Assembly: GCA_018713115.1 (NCBI GenBank)
Contig: DVFS01000041.1
Location: forward strand, 1-37,227
Length of the DNA stretch: 37,227 bases
Reading direction: 5' to 3'
From: Candidatus Galligastranaerophilus faecipullorum
GTDB lineage: Bacteria > Cyanobacteriota > Vampirovibrionia > Gastranaerophilales > Gastranaerophilaceae
Shown: one piece after another, positions 13,169 to 22,823 of the stretch
Layout: each line of letters opens with the position of its first letter
How positions within the stretch are numbered: position 1 is the first letter of the stretch
Notes under the pieces: model-generated
Database searches by the model: none
Seen by the model: the letters and a program-made list of their open reading frames with translations, nothing else
Told to the model about the DNA's origin: nothing
Position numbers and translations under genes: made by a program

Positions 13169-13582
13169 TTATTCCTTATCAAGCCTGTTTGAGAGCATTT
13201 TTGCATATCCGGAAATTTCTTTGAGGTTTTCTTTATCGGACAAAAAGCCAAGAATTTCATCTTTTGTGCCTCTTTTAAGGTCGCAGGAGAACATTCTGCC
13301 GCTCAGGGGAACATGTATTGCCATCTGCAAAATTCTCATCTGCGGCTTTTTGGAATCTGGCGAAGGCGTCACAAAAAGAGTATAGGTGTCATTATTTTCA
13401 GGGTTTTTGTACTCTTCTATTACATCGGAAAAACTTCCCCACTCGCATACCTCGCGCTCGGAGCGCGAAAGGAGCCTTTCTACTGCCTGCTTTTGAACTT
13501 CTTCAAAACACGGGGTTTCTTTTTGAACATCTTTAGGCTGAATTTTATTTCCAAAATTAAAAAATGATTTTTCCACGTTCAT
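13169..13582 (-). CDS. unknown 137-residue protein, immunity or chaperone candidate
   Basis: No family recognised. The product is soluble, slightly acidic and of mixed alpha/beta character (a central strand pair DTYTLFVTPSPDSKKPQMRILQMAIHV), without signal peptide or membrane segment. AAGGA sits 7-8 nt before the ATG. It starts about 25 nt downstream of the stop of the 826-residue protein, the position where toxin systems usually keep the immunity gene; this is inference from position only. A dedicated chaperone or an unrelated protein is equally possible. Confidence 0.5.
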   Translation of the reverse strand: MNVEKSFFNFGNKIQPKDVQKETPCFEEVQKQAVERLLSRSEREVCEWGSFSDVIEEYKNPENNDTYTLFVTPSPDSKKPQMRILQMAIHVPLSGRMFSCDLKRGTKDEILGFLSDKENLKEISGYAKMLSNRLDKE

Positions 13583-13606
13583 AGTCTTTCCTTTGCAATA
13601 ATTTTA

Positions 13607-16087
13607 TCAGGCTGCATTTTGTTTGTCCACAAGCTTTTTTGTATAGTTATGGAGTTTTCTAAGCCCTTCAAAAGAAATCGCGTCCAGCTCATCGGGGGCG
13701 AGTTTATCCCCGAGGTAATCGCTTATATCCGGCACGGTGCCGAAAAATCCCAACTCTGCGCGTCTTGTTGTTTTATATGTATCGCTTAAATATTGATTAT
13801 ACAGTTTATCAAAATCATCATCGTTTTTATGTTTTTCAAAAATGCTTCTTATAAAGTCGTATTCAGGTCTTTGGACACTGTCTTTATTTTTCTTGATATC
13901 ATAAGGGACATGCTCAAGTTCGGCAAGTTTGTCGGTTCCCGTGCCTCTGTACTGAAGTTCTTCCTGAACGCCGTCTTTTGTAACGATATTCATCTGCGCT
14001 GCGGTGTAGCCGGTGTCTTTTATTGCACCTTTCGAGTTTGAAACTGTTTCTACAAGCATTTTGGGTTTAAAAACATATCCCTTGCAATCTTGAAGACAGG
14101 TAAGCCCGTCTTTTTCAATGATTTTATAATTTGAGGTTTCGGGGCTTTTCTGTGCGATTTTGAGCATTTTATTATACCAGGTTTCATATGCGGATTTAAG
14201 CCTGTCCGTTTGTATATCGCTGAAATAGGCTATACCGTCCCTGCCTGCATAGTTGTGCAGTTCGGTTATGCGGATTTTATCTTCTTCAAGAGCTTTTGCA
14301 AGGTTTTCCGTAAATTTTCCGCTCTGCACTTCCCTTGCTTTATCATAGACCTGTTTTTCAATACTTCTGAGCTTTGGCAGCATATTCTCATCTATTTTTC
14401 CCCCGCCCTTTGTTATATACCGCATAAAAAACTCGTATTCGCTGTCATCAGACACATTTTCGCGTATAATACCGCTCAATTTTTCTTCGCTCAAAACAGA
14501 GTCGGCGGCAACAATTCTTATGCCATGCGCATCGCCTATCATAGAACTTGCGGCAGCTTCGTCCAAGGGAAAATCTTCTTTTAAACCCAGTACTTTATTT
14601 CTTATTTTGGGAGCCACGGAATCCTTGCCCTTGGAGCGTGCGGATATTTTGCCGTATTCACTTTCAAGTGTATAAATTTTCTTTTCCGGGTTATAAACCA
14701 TATCGTCACTGACACCCAGAATATCCAGAAGCTCTCTTTGTGTTTTTCTCATTGAAACATCATCCGCATATTGCTGAGCAAGGCTTGAAGAAAATAATTT
14801 TAACCTTTCATCATAAGCGGGATTTTCAACAAGATTTAGCGCGTCTTGAAGTCTTTGAAGCGGTACTTTTTTACCCTTTTCAATTCTGTCGTTATAAGAT
14901 TTTAAAATTTCTTTTATTTTCGGGTTTTCACTTTTTTTCATATAATCAAGCGCGTCTTGCACGCTTTCAAAGATAACGGGGTTTTCTCCGAAAGCGGAGG
15001 TTTCTTTTGTTGTCTGCCGCGCTAAATCATCGGTGTCAAATGAAGAGGTTATTTTTCTTGCAGTGCCGTCTGATGCAGTGTCAGATAAGGTTTCACCCGC
15101 AGAGTGAAACATTTTTGAACCCAAAGACGAAGCGCCCTTGAAGGCAAGTCTCATTGAGCCGCCGATGACAGGGGCTGCAATTAAACCGCCAAGAGCACCG
15201 TTTAGCGTTTCGTCTTTGATGTCATCTATTCTTCCCTCTCCCAATGCGCGCGAAAAACCGTCCGCAGCGCCTGAAAGCGCGCCGTCAACCGCCATATCGG
15301 CACCGTAAGACAAAACTTTTGCCCCGATAACGCCCGCGCTTAATTTTGTTCCTTCCTTTGCAACATAACTTGCTCCCTGCCGCGCAAGGAGATTTGCAAT
15401 CATTCCCTTTCCCGTCGTTTTTGCCGCACCGTTAACGACATTAAGACCGCATGCTTTTGCCACACCCGTACCCGCAGCGCCGCCCAATGCATTTGACAGC
15501 GGAGCTATTGCGCCGTTAACGGAGCCTGTTATTAAATCATATCCTAAATCTTTAAGTTCATATTCTCTGCCTGATAAAATAGCGTCCGAAGCTTTGATTG
15601 CCGTTTTTGAAACGGCGCCCGCACCTGCGGCAACAAGAAGCGAAGCGCCACCCGTTACGAGTGCAAGGGCTGCGGCGCCAACGGCAATAATGCCCGATGT
15701 GATGTCAGCAGCCACATCCACACACATTTTCTGGCCGTTTTTATAATTTTCAAGTGCGCCTTTTGCTTCCTGTTCGCTTATTTCACCGTTTTCATACTTT
15801 GTAATCGTATCTTCAATATTGTCCGAGCCGGTTTTCATATTAAAAAAGTTTTTAATGCCGTCCCAGGCTTTACCTATCAGTCCCTGTTCTTCTTTTACGG
15901 AGTTAAATTCATCCCTGAGAGTCGATGTTTCGGATTTTGATGAAACGGATGAAAATTCCGCGCTGTCCTCTTTTAAATCTCCGAAATCACCGTAAAACAA
16001 GGTATCTGTCTTGACAGGGTTCGCTGCGGCTTTTATTTTTTCATTATAAATATTTGTATCGATTGAATTAATCGAGGAAATACTCAT
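13607..16087 (-). CDS. large protein with divergent RelA/SpoT-type synthetase domain, putative effector or toxin
   Basis: 826 residues in three parts. Residues 1-120 are polar and low-complexity. Residues 121-325 are Gly/Ala-rich with several hydrophobic stretches (SGIIAVGAAALALVTGGAS and later ones), like the pore or translocation regions before toxin domains. Residues 470-735 carry the signature of RelA/SpoT synthetases: G-loop-like SARSKGKDSVAPK (Arg484, Lys486, Ser490, Lys494), DAHGIRIV (Asp519, Arg524), GYTAAQMN where the family has GYRSxH (Tyr694 kept), and EELQYR...AELEHVPYDIK (Glu710, Gln712, Arg714, Glu722). About 170 residues separate DAHGIR from GYT, far more than the 45 or so in small alarmone synthetases, so there is an insertion. 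Possible activities: (p)ppGpp or (p)ppApp synthesis, or tRNA pyrophosphorylation. An unrelated role is not excluded. Confidence 0.65.
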   Translation of the reverse strand: MSISSINSIDTNIYNEKIKAAANPVKTDTLFYGDFGDLKEDSAEFSSVSSKSETSTLRDEFNSVKEEQGLIGKAWDGIKNFFNMKTGSDNIEDTITKYENGEISEQEAKGALENYKNGQKMCVDVAADITSGIIAVGAAALALVTGGASLLVAAGAGAVSKTAIKASDAILSGREYELKDLGYDLITGSVNGAIAPLSNALGGAAGTGVAKACGLNVVNGAAKTTGKGMIANLLARQGASYVAKEGTKLSAGVIGAKVLSYGADMAVDGALSGAADGFSRALGEGRIDDIKDETLNGALGGLIAAPVIGGSMRLAFKGASSLGSKMFHSAGETLSDTASDGTARKITSSFDTDDLARQTTKETSAFGENPVIFESVQDALDYMKKSENPKIKEILKSYNDRIEKGKKVPLQRLQDALNLVENPAYDERLKLFSSSLAQQYADDVSMRKTQRELLDILGVSDDMVYNPEKKIYTLESEYGKISARSKGKDSVAPKIRNKVLGLKEDFPLDEAAASSMIGDAHGIRIVAADSVLSEEKLSGIIRENVSDDSEYEFFMRYITKGGGKIDENMLPKLRSIEKQVYDKAREVQSGKFTENLAKALEEDKIRITELHNYAGRDGIAYFSDIQTDRLKSAYETWYNKMLKIAQKSPETSNYKIIEKDGLTCLQDCKGYVFKPKMLVETVSNSKGAIKDTGYTAAQMNIVTKDGVQEELQYRGTGTDKLAELEHVPYDIKKNKDSVQRPEYDFIRSIFEKHKNDDDFDKLYNQYLSDTYKTTRRAELGFFGTVPDISDYLGDKLAPDELDAISFEGLRKLHNYTKKLVDKQNAA

Positions 16088-16209
16088 CTGTGCTCTCTTA
16101 ATAAAATGGGGTTATATATATAAAGTATATCCTCACCGGAAAATTGCCTTTTTTGTAAAGTTTCATAAAAAGGCATAAATCACCCGTTAAGAGAGTTTAG
16201 GGTATCGGA

Positions 16210-19200
16210 TTATTCTTCAATATATGCGACAATTTTTTCCATATAACCCTGAATTTTGTCTATTTTGGTTTCAAGGTCGTCCATGCGCTCCGTGAGTTCT
16301 TTTGTCTGTTTCATATTTTCATATGTCACATCAATAAAAGAAGCCGGGTCAAACTCGCTGTTTTGTTTTTGCAGAATTAAGTTCAGTTTCTCATCTAAAT
16401 CTTCAAGGTAAGAAAACTGTTTTTTGCTCACTTCTTCAATTCTTGAACCGTCGGGTGATTTTTCGGAGCGGATAAGACGGGTTTTAATTTCTTCCATACT
16501 CATACGTTCGGCATTTTCCACCTGTTTTGCGAGCGTTTCAAGTTTTTGTGATGTTGCCTTGAACCAGCCGTTTAAATGTGTCAGATGACCTTCAAGAGAA
16601 TGGTTCAGTTTATTGTTTTCAATGTTTATATTTTTAAGTTCAATCAGTCTGTTGATAAATTCTTTATAATTGTCGCCCTTCAGGTTTTTTTCAATACTGA
16701 GTCTTAATTTTGCAATATCGGACTCAACATCCTGAAGGGAGTATGCATAGCTTGTATCATCGCCCGATGTCAGCATACGCGCTATGTTTACGGTTATTTT
16801 ATCAATATTTGTTTCTACATTTGAAACCTTCTGGATAAGATTGTAAGTTTCCACTCTGGCTTCATCGTTTTTGGCATTAAGCGCGGATTCAAACTTGTCC
16901 TGCAAGTCCATAATCTGGGCTTCTATGCATTCTCTTAAATCTTCGCTCAGATTATTTTTTAAATATTCCACATTGGTGAGATACTCATCGATTTTTGAAA
17001 GGTATTCACCAACCTCGGGAGATTTTTCATTTGCAAATTCATCGTTTTTATTTGTAATTTCATTTATCTTATCGGCAAGATGCTCGCCAAGTTCATTATT
17101 CAGAGTTTCAATATGCTCTTTTAAAAGCTCTATGGACTCTTTTATCTCTTCTTCTTTATCGGGATTAAGATAAGAAAGTTTCTCCTCAAGAGCCTCTATT
17201 TTTGAAGAAAGCTCGGCGCCGGAGGCCTGTTTTTGAGATTCTTTTTTGTTTTCGGATTCAATTTTTTTAATAACCTGCGAAGTACTAAGCTGTATCTCTT
17301 CAAGAAGTTCTTTTGCATTATGAATCTGCTGCTGGTTTGTATGCTCGATTTTTTCAAGAACGTTGTTGATTATCTCAAGTACAAGGTCATTTGAATTATC
17401 GGATTGTGATTTTATTTGCGAAGAGAGGATCTTGTTGATTTTTTCTTCCAGAATACCGAAGTTCGCTTTGTTGTTTTTAACAGAGCCTAAAATGCCTTCT
17501 ATAAGGTCGTCTTTGACACTCTTCAGTGCGCGCTCAATCTCTTCGCTGCCGGCGGCATTATTTTCGCTGCGGTTTTGAAAATCGGCCAGAAATTCCTCAA
17601 GATTTGCCTTGTGCGCTTCAAATTCTTTCGATATATTGCCGTTAATGTTTTCCACACTTTCAATTAAGTGGTTGGACAGGGTTTGCAAATCTATCTTTAT
17701 TTCACTTAAAGGCGCGCTGTAAGAGCCTTTTATCTCTTCTTTTATTTTGAAATTAATATCTTCAATGTATGCCTTTATGGTTTCGGAGGCTTCTTTAAAA
17801 TTTTCTTTAAGGGAAGTAAAGTTATCGTTATTAAGCGAAGTAAGCTGGCTCCTGAAATTTTCCAGTTTATCCGAAATAGCCGGGATAGTATCTCTTAACT
17901 GGGATAAAATTTCAATATTTGAGCCTGACGCGACGCGCTCAAAACCTTCTTTAATCTGCTCAAAAGAAATTGAAATGTTTGCTGTTGTATCTTTTACGTT
18001 TTGATTGATTGCATTTAACTGCTCGTCGATTGTGGTTTCCCTTAATTCCTTCAAAGCTTTTTCAATAGGCTCGCGCAGTATTTGTATATTCCCCTGATTC
18101 ACCGCCGCAACTTCATCGCGAAGAGAAGAAAACTTCTGCATAAAACCCCTAAGGTCTTCTCTGAGAGAGCTTAGCGCAGAGTCAAGGTTTTGCGCTCCTT
18201 TTACTTCTTTTGCTTCAAGTGCCTTATCAAGACTTGAAAACTCACTTGATATAAGAGCCACCACGCTTGAAAGGGAATCTTTGGTTATGGTTGCGACACT
18301 GTTTTCTATTTTTTTAATCTCATCCAGAATGCTCTGATTGGACATTCTGCCGAGATTTTTCTCCAGTGTATCGAGTTTTTCCCTCAGAGTTGAAACACTA
18401 TCTGCAAGAGTTTGTGTCCTTTGTGTAAAAGATGTATCAATCGCTCCCTGCAATTTGTTCATCTGGGAGCCGATAAAATTAATACCTTCATTCACGCTGT
18501 TTGTATGTTCAAAAATCCGGCTGTTTATTTCATCGTCAGTCTGGGCCTTGAGTTTTGCAAACAGCTCCTGGAGTTTGCCTGTAAGTTCATCTTTGTTGGC
18601 AGTGCTCTGCAGGCTTAATTTGTCTGTTATTACTTTTATTTCGCCTTTTAATTTGTTGATATCCTCAAGCGAAACACCCGCTTTAAGTTTGCCCTCAATT
18701 GTATTCAGAGCGCCTGTTACTTTTTGCGAATTTTGATTAATTGCACTGTCGAAATTTGTTCCGAGCGTATTAATATTTTCGCCGAGAAAATTTATACGCT
18801 CTTTTATTTCGCTCAAATCCTCTTTTGAGGCTCTTCTTGACATTTCATCATTTAAAAGCGCAAACCTGTCGTTTATCTTTTTTACTTCGTCTATACTGTC
18901 AACAAATACGGTTTCTTTTTCATGAAAAGCATCAATCAAGCCCGTCAGATCGCGGTATTTGTGGTCAATTATTGCAAGGGCGGAGATAATAGAGTTCACA
19001 TTTCCGTTAACCGTGTCAAGCTCCAGTTGTATATCGGTAAGTTCTTCTTTAGAGTTAAAAGACTTTACCTGATTTAAAAAGTCGGCAAAGTTTTTGTTCA
19101 AAGTATGGGTAATATTTTCAAAACCTCTGCTGAATGCCGCAAACTCACTGCTGAGTTTGATTATTTCATTGACCGGATTTGATGATTTTGAAGTAATTAA

Positions 19201-19620
19201 AGTCTGGTTGATTTTCTGAAGTGCAACTTCCTGATTGCCGAGTCTTGCATACATATCGGTCACTTCGGAGAGGATTTTTGACACCTCCATGGACATTTTG
19301 GGATTTGATATGCTCTGCGACATCTGTTTCAGCGCATTTTCAAATGCGCCTAGCTGCTGGCGGGTTTCATAATGCTTTTCTTCAAGAAGTTTTTTTGTTT
19401 CGTTAACAACTATCCCTATAAACTTCTGCGAGTTTGTCTCCGTTGAGTTTTCAAACTTTTGTGCAAGGCTTGTCATCATGTTGCTTATTTCGCTGTTTGA
19501 AAGCACAGGTTTTGAATATAAGCTCCTGATAGCATCTGTAAGCTGTTCCAGTTTTAATTCCACGTTCTCCGCCATAAACCCTAAAAAATCCTCTTTGAAA
19601 TTTACTTTTTTACTCGACAT
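16210..19620 (-). CDS. very long coiled-coil protein
   Basis: 1136 residues, almost entirely predicted coiled coil. Heptad-like segments rich in Leu, Ile, Glu, Lys, Ser and Asn run from about residue 20 to the end (such as ITDKLSLQSTANKDELTGKL and VENAERMSMEEIKTRLIRS). There is no signal peptide, transmembrane segment or catalytic motif, and almost no cysteine. It may be a cytoskeletal, scaffold or secretion-tether protein; no family recognised. No Shine-Dalgarno precedes the ATG. It lies 122 nt upstream of the RelA/SpoT-like gene on the same strand. The gap holds a hairpin (TGCCTTTTT/AAAAAGGCA, about 16145-16175) and AT-rich TATA stretches that could be a separate promoter. Confidence 0.7.
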   Translation of the reverse strand: MSSKKVNFKEDFLGFMAENVELKLEQLTDAIRSLYSKPVLSNSEISNMMTSLAQKFENSTETNSQKFIGIVVNETKKLLEEKHYETRQQLGAFENALKQMSQSISNPKMSMEVSKILSEVTDMYARLGNQEVALQKINQTLITSKSSNPVNEIIKLSSEFAAFSRGFENITHTLNKNFADFLNQVKSFNSKEELTDIQLELDTVNGNVNSIISALAIIDHKYRDLTGLIDAFHEKETVFVDSIDEVKKINDRFALLNDEMSRRASKEDLSEIKERINFLGENINTLGTNFDSAINQNSQKVTGALNTIEGKLKAGVSLEDINKLKGEIKVITDKLSLQSTANKDELTGKLQELFAKLKAQTDDEINSRIFEHTNSVNEGINFIGSQMNKLQGAIDTSFTQRTQTLADSVSTLREKLDTLEKNLGRMSNQSILDEIKKIENSVATITKDSLSSVVALISSEFSSLDKALEAKEVKGAQNLDSALSSLREDLRGFMQKFSSLRDEVAAVNQGNIQILREPIEKALKELRETTIDEQLNAINQNVKDTTANISISFEQIKEGFERVASGSNIEILSQLRDTIPAISDKLENFRSQLTSLNNDNFTSLKENFKEASETIKAYIEDINFKIKEEIKGSYSAPLSEIKIDLQTLSNHLIESVENINGNISKEFEAHKANLEEFLADFQNRSENNAAGSEEIERALKSVKDDLIEGILGSVKNNKANFGILEEKINKILSSQIKSQSDNSNDLVLEIINNVLEKIEHTNQQQIHNAKELLEEIQLSTSQVIKKIESENKKESQKQASGAELSSKIEALEEKLSYLNPDKEEEIKESIELLKEHIETLNNELGEHLADKINEITNKNDEFANEKSPEVGEYLSKIDEYLTNVEYLKNNLSEDLRECIEAQIMDLQDKFESALNAKNDEARVETYNLIQKVSNVETNIDKITVNIARMLTSGDDTSYAYSLQDVESDIAKLRLSIEKNLKGDNYKEFINRLIELKNINIENNKLNHSLEGHLTHLNGWFKATSQKLETLAKQVENAERMSMEEIKTRLIRSEKSPDGSRIEEVSKKQFSYLEDLDEKLNLILQKQNSEFDPASFIDVTYENMKQTKELTERMDDLETKIDKIQGYMEKIVAYIEE

Positions 19621-19717
19621 TTTAATACAAAAGTACTAAATTTTGCCACTTTGTAAACCATATTGACCCAAATCTGCGTTACAATTCTTTACTTCACGTT
19701 AAAAAATAAAAGGTTTT

Positions 19718-19745
19718 TTGCTAGTATATAGCTGTAGGATAGAAT
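19718..19745 (+). promoter_or_regulatory. promoter of the glycosidase gene
   Basis: TTGCTA (19718-19723), 16-nt spacer, TAGAAT (19740-19745), about 22 nt before the GTG start. It lies in the divergent region shared with the coiled-coil gene. Confidence 0.5.
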
Positions 19746-19767
19746 AAAGATAAGTGATGGTGGACAG

Positions 19768-21960
19768 GTGCTTAATTTAATTAACCCCAAAAATACGGAA
19801 CATGAGTTTTTACATAACTTTGACATCAATATGCAATTTGCAAAACTCAAAGAAATCTACGGAATTAATGATGTAAGTGAGAATCGAAAAGAGTATTTAT
19901 CAAAAACAATACAAAAATACGGATATCTGCCATATCCGCATTATAAAACTCTTGAAGAATTAAGCACGGGCGAGATAGTTTACGCCTTTTGCGAAAAATT
20001 AAAATTTGAGGGCACATATGACGGAGAAAAATTTGTACATTTTTCAAACCCCTCCGCTCTTGCAAGAAGAAAGGTTAAACACTCCAACTGGTTTAAAAAA
20101 GAAGGGCACAATATAAAACTTGTGTCCCTTGCGGGTCTTGGTAAAAACCCCGATGAAGCGGGCAGATTTATAGACTGGCTGGCTTCGGTTGTATCGCTTG
20201 ATTCAGGCAACAAAGACCTCAACATTATGCCCCAGACTCTGTATTTAATACCTTTTCATCCGCGCGAGTTTGAATGCGCATATCTGCCTAAATCCTCGGA
20301 TGTTTCGGAAAATTTAAAAGACGAGAAAATCGAAAAATTTCTGGGACTGGGCGCAAAAGAGCAGGTAAAATTCTTTATAATGCTTGCCCAGCTTGCAGGA
20401 CACCCTGTTATTTATGATGTTTTACCCCAAACGGGCAGATTTTCAAAAATCGTTCTTGCAAACCCTTATGTTGCAAGGTGGTTCGATATAAAAGACCTCG
20501 ATAAACAGATTGCAAACTTTAAAAAAGCACTCAAGGCAAATAATACAAAAACTTATGATGAAGATTTAAAAGAATTTAAAATTTTAATTTCTTACAAAAT
20601 GTCTTTTAAAGATAAACAGGAAGAGATTCTGAAACGGGTTGAAGAAGTAATTGAGCGCACAAACGGCAAAAAACCAAAATGCGAAGAAGATATTACAAAT
20701 CAGGATGAGATAATCAAAGCCCTTATAAATGAAGGGCTCTGGAGCGCCCCCGGCGGTGCATGGTGTTCGGCAGGCGTTCCGGTTTATGACAAAATGCACA
20801 AATCGGGCGAATACCCGACATTTAAGCACTATAACTTTAAAGGTGAAGATGTCACGCACTTTGCAAACCTTGACTGTCAGACGCCTTATTATTTTGTATT
20901 TTTTGAAAAACATAAGTTTAACAAAAAAGTAGTGGATTTCTTTGTCGACTATATGCAAAATCTTCAAAAGGAATACAACTTCGACGGCTTTAGAGTTGAT
21001 CATATTGATCATGTTGTGGATGAAGTATCGCAAAAGTCAGGCATGCCCATAAGCTACCGCGCACCGTATAAAGTTTTAGGCAAAATGAATGCCAAAATTA
21101 AAAAACACATTCCATACTTTGCGACTCTTGCGGAATATATGCTCTGGGACGGATACTTTAAGGAATATCATAACGATATGCACTTTGACCTGCTCTGGGG
21201 CGATGATATCGTAAGCCAATACTTAAAAACCCCCGAGCAGATAATAAACGATAATATGCGCCTTGAAATTTACAACACAAAAGCGTCAAAAACAAATCCG
21301 CTTTCAATTTTAAAAACATACAACAATCAAGACGGTGAATTTCGCGACATTGACCAGTACCCGGGGCAATTAGGCGAAGCGGGAGCACTTTTTAAATGGT
21401 TTAAATATAAATTCCTCCCCGGAGGCAAATTCGCACAACGCTCCACGCTTTATGCAGACGGAGATGAAAGTTTCACAAAAACGGGAATAGAGCGCATTAT
21501 AGGTAAAGAAGTTTCCATGGCAAGAAACAACAACTGGAGCTTCTGGGAAAAGTTCAATGCCATAAACTACTTTGCACAGCACAGCGAAATACTCTCCCGC
21601 GGCAAGGCAATTTTACACGTTCAAAGCGATGACGGTTTTTGCTGCTGGGAAGTAATAAGCGACAAAAACTCAAAAGAAAGTCTTTTTGTTGTTGCAAACT
21701 ACTTCTCGCCGACAGAAAAAGTCAACGTTACGGATGTAAACGGCAACACACGCCGTATGACCAAAAAAGGGCGCAGCGTAACAAATAAAACAATTAAACT
21801 CAAAGACAATAAAAAACTGAGCGCTTTTTATGATTTCAGACTGGATGATATGCAAAAATGCACATTCACTGAAATCCCCATGCAGGAAGAAATCACGGGT
21901 TCAATTACCTTTAATATCCTGCAGCCCGGCGAGTTTAAGGTTTATAAAATGGTTAAATAA
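19768..21960 (+). CDS. GH13-family (alpha-amylase fold) glycosidase or glucanotransferase
   Basis: Acts on alpha-glucans or related sugars, probably in the cytosol because no signal peptide is present. The barrel motifs are clear: FDGFRVDHIDH with nucleophile Asp411, TLAEYML with acid/base Glu456, and NNQDGEFRD with Asp522 in place of the usual NHD. The first barrel strand (TLYLIPFHPREF) starts near residue 166. A beta-sandwich C-terminus (about 630-730) follows. The N-terminal 160 residues are unusual and not assigned. Exact specificity (amylase, 4-alpha-glucanotransferase, phosphorylase-like) cannot be read from sequence. The start is a GTG at 19768 with GGTGG a few nt upstream. A shared terminator separates it from the convergent isomerase gene. 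Confidence 0.82.
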   Translation: MLNLINPKNTEHEFLHNFDINMQFAKLKEIYGINDVSENRKEYLSKTIQKYGYLPYPHYKTLEELSTGEIVYAFCEKLKFEGTYDGEKFVHFSNPSALARRKVKHSNWFKKEGHNIKLVSLAGLGKNPDEAGRFIDWLASVVSLDSGNKDLNIMPQTLYLIPFHPREFECAYLPKSSDVSENLKDEKIEKFLGLGAKEQVKFFIMLAQLAGHPVIYDVLPQTGRFSKIVLANPYVARWFDIKDLDKQIANFKKALKANNTKTYDEDLKEFKILISYKMSFKDKQEEILKRVEEVIERTNGKKPKCEEDITNQDEIIKALINEGLWSAPGGAWCSAGVPVYDKMHKSGEYPTFKHYNFKGEDVTHFANLDCQTPYYFVFFEKHKFNKKVVDFFVDYMQNLQKEYNFDGFRVDHIDHVVDEVSQKSGMPISYRAPYKVLGKMNAKIKKHIPYFATLAEYMLWDGYFKEYHNDMHFDLLWGDDIVSQYLKTPEQIINDNMRLEIYNTKASKTNPLSILKTYNNQDGEFRDIDQYPGQLGEAGALFKWFKYKFLPGGKFAQRSTLYADGDESFTKTGIERIIGKEVSMARNNNWSFWEKFNAINYFAQHSEILSRGKAILHVQSDDGFCCWEVISDKNSKESLFVVANYFSPTEKVNVTDVNGNTRRMTKKGRSVTNKTIKLKDNKKLSAFYDFRLDDMQKCTFTEIPMQEEITGSITFNILQPGEFKVYKMVK

Positions 21961-21961
21961 T

Positions 21962-21988
21962 AAAAAAGGCTCCAAAAGAGCCTTTTTT
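21962..21988. terminator. bidirectional terminator between convergent genes
   Basis: AAAAAAGGCTC-CAAAA-GAGCCTTTTTT: an 11-bp perfect stem with T-runs on both strands. Its right arm overlaps the stop codon of the minus-strand isomerase gene. Confidence 0.9.
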
Positions 21989-22793
21989 ATTGTGCGTATA
22001 CCTTTTCTACCGTTTCATCAAAGTATTTAACACTTTCATACAGCGCGTCTTTTTCAAAAATTTCAAAAGTAATCTGCGGTTTTAAGTACATTTCTTTTAA
22101 TGTCCTTATAATCGGTTCAATCTCGACAGAACCACAAAGAAGCGAGTCATGCGCGTCTTCGTCTTTGAAATTATTGTGAAAATGCATGTGATGAAGCATT
22201 ATTCCGTAGTTTTTAATCCACTCGGACACAGGATATTGGGAGTGCAGGTTGCAATGCCCGATATCAATTGTCACTTTAAAATTAGGAGAATTAATCGCCG
22301 CCACTATGCTTCTTATAAGCTCCCAGTCGCTTTCATGGACATTTTCAAGCGTTGCGGTTATTCCTTCTTTTTCAAAATAAGGGATAAATTCATGGAAAAA
22401 TTCAATATTCCTCTGAAAATACATCTGCCTGTATTCTCTGTGTTTTAAAAGGTTATTAAAACAGGTATGGAAAACAACCGTTTTTGCGCCGAATTCGCAG
22501 GCAAGCTCCAGACTCTGGTAATACCTTTTCTCGGACACTTCGCGAATAAGCGGGTCTTTTGAGGCCACATTTAAGTTAGAAAAAAACCCATGCAGCGTAA
22601 CATCGTTTTCAAAATCGTTTAAAGCTGCTCTGTATTCTTTTTTTGTAATATCAAAAGAATCTTCAATATCCCTTAAGCGCCCGAAACGGCTGATTTCAAT
22701 ACCGCAGTTCAAATCGCGCGCAATATCAAGCGCGCCTTTAAAGTTGTGATAATCAACCGTTGAAGAAATAAATTTTTGAAATTGATTTTTCAT
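21987..22793 (-). CDS. sugar phosphate isomerase/epimerase-like TIM-barrel protein
   Basis: Xylose-isomerase-like / AP-endonuclease-2 superfamily. Metal-site motifs in order: ENVHES (Glu and His near 150-155), DIGHCNLHS (Asp and His near 177-184), HHMHFHNN with DAHDS further on, and TFEIF close to the C-terminus. Members are sugar epimerases or isomerases, or endonuclease IV; the absence of the endonuclease IV signatures favours a sugar enzyme. The substrate is unknown. The gene diverges from the zinc-ribbon gene with 30 bp between starts, where two TATAAT-like boxes overlap, and no clear Shine-Dalgarno is present. Confidence 0.8.
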   Translation of the reverse strand: MKNQFQKFISSTVDYHNFKGALDIARDLNCGIEISRFGRLRDIEDSFDITKKEYRAALNDFENDVTLHGFFSNLNVASKDPLIREVSEKRYYQSLELACEFGAKTVVFHTCFNNLLKHREYRQMYFQRNIEFFHEFIPYFEKEGITATLENVHESDWELIRSIVAAINSPNFKVTIDIGHCNLHSQYPVSEWIKNYGIMLHHMHFHNNFKDEDAHDSLLCGSVEIEPIIRTLKEMYLKPQITFEIFEKDALYESVKYFDETVEKVYAQ

Positions 22794-22823
22794 ATAATAA
22801 AATTATAATTAAAAAAACGTCTT

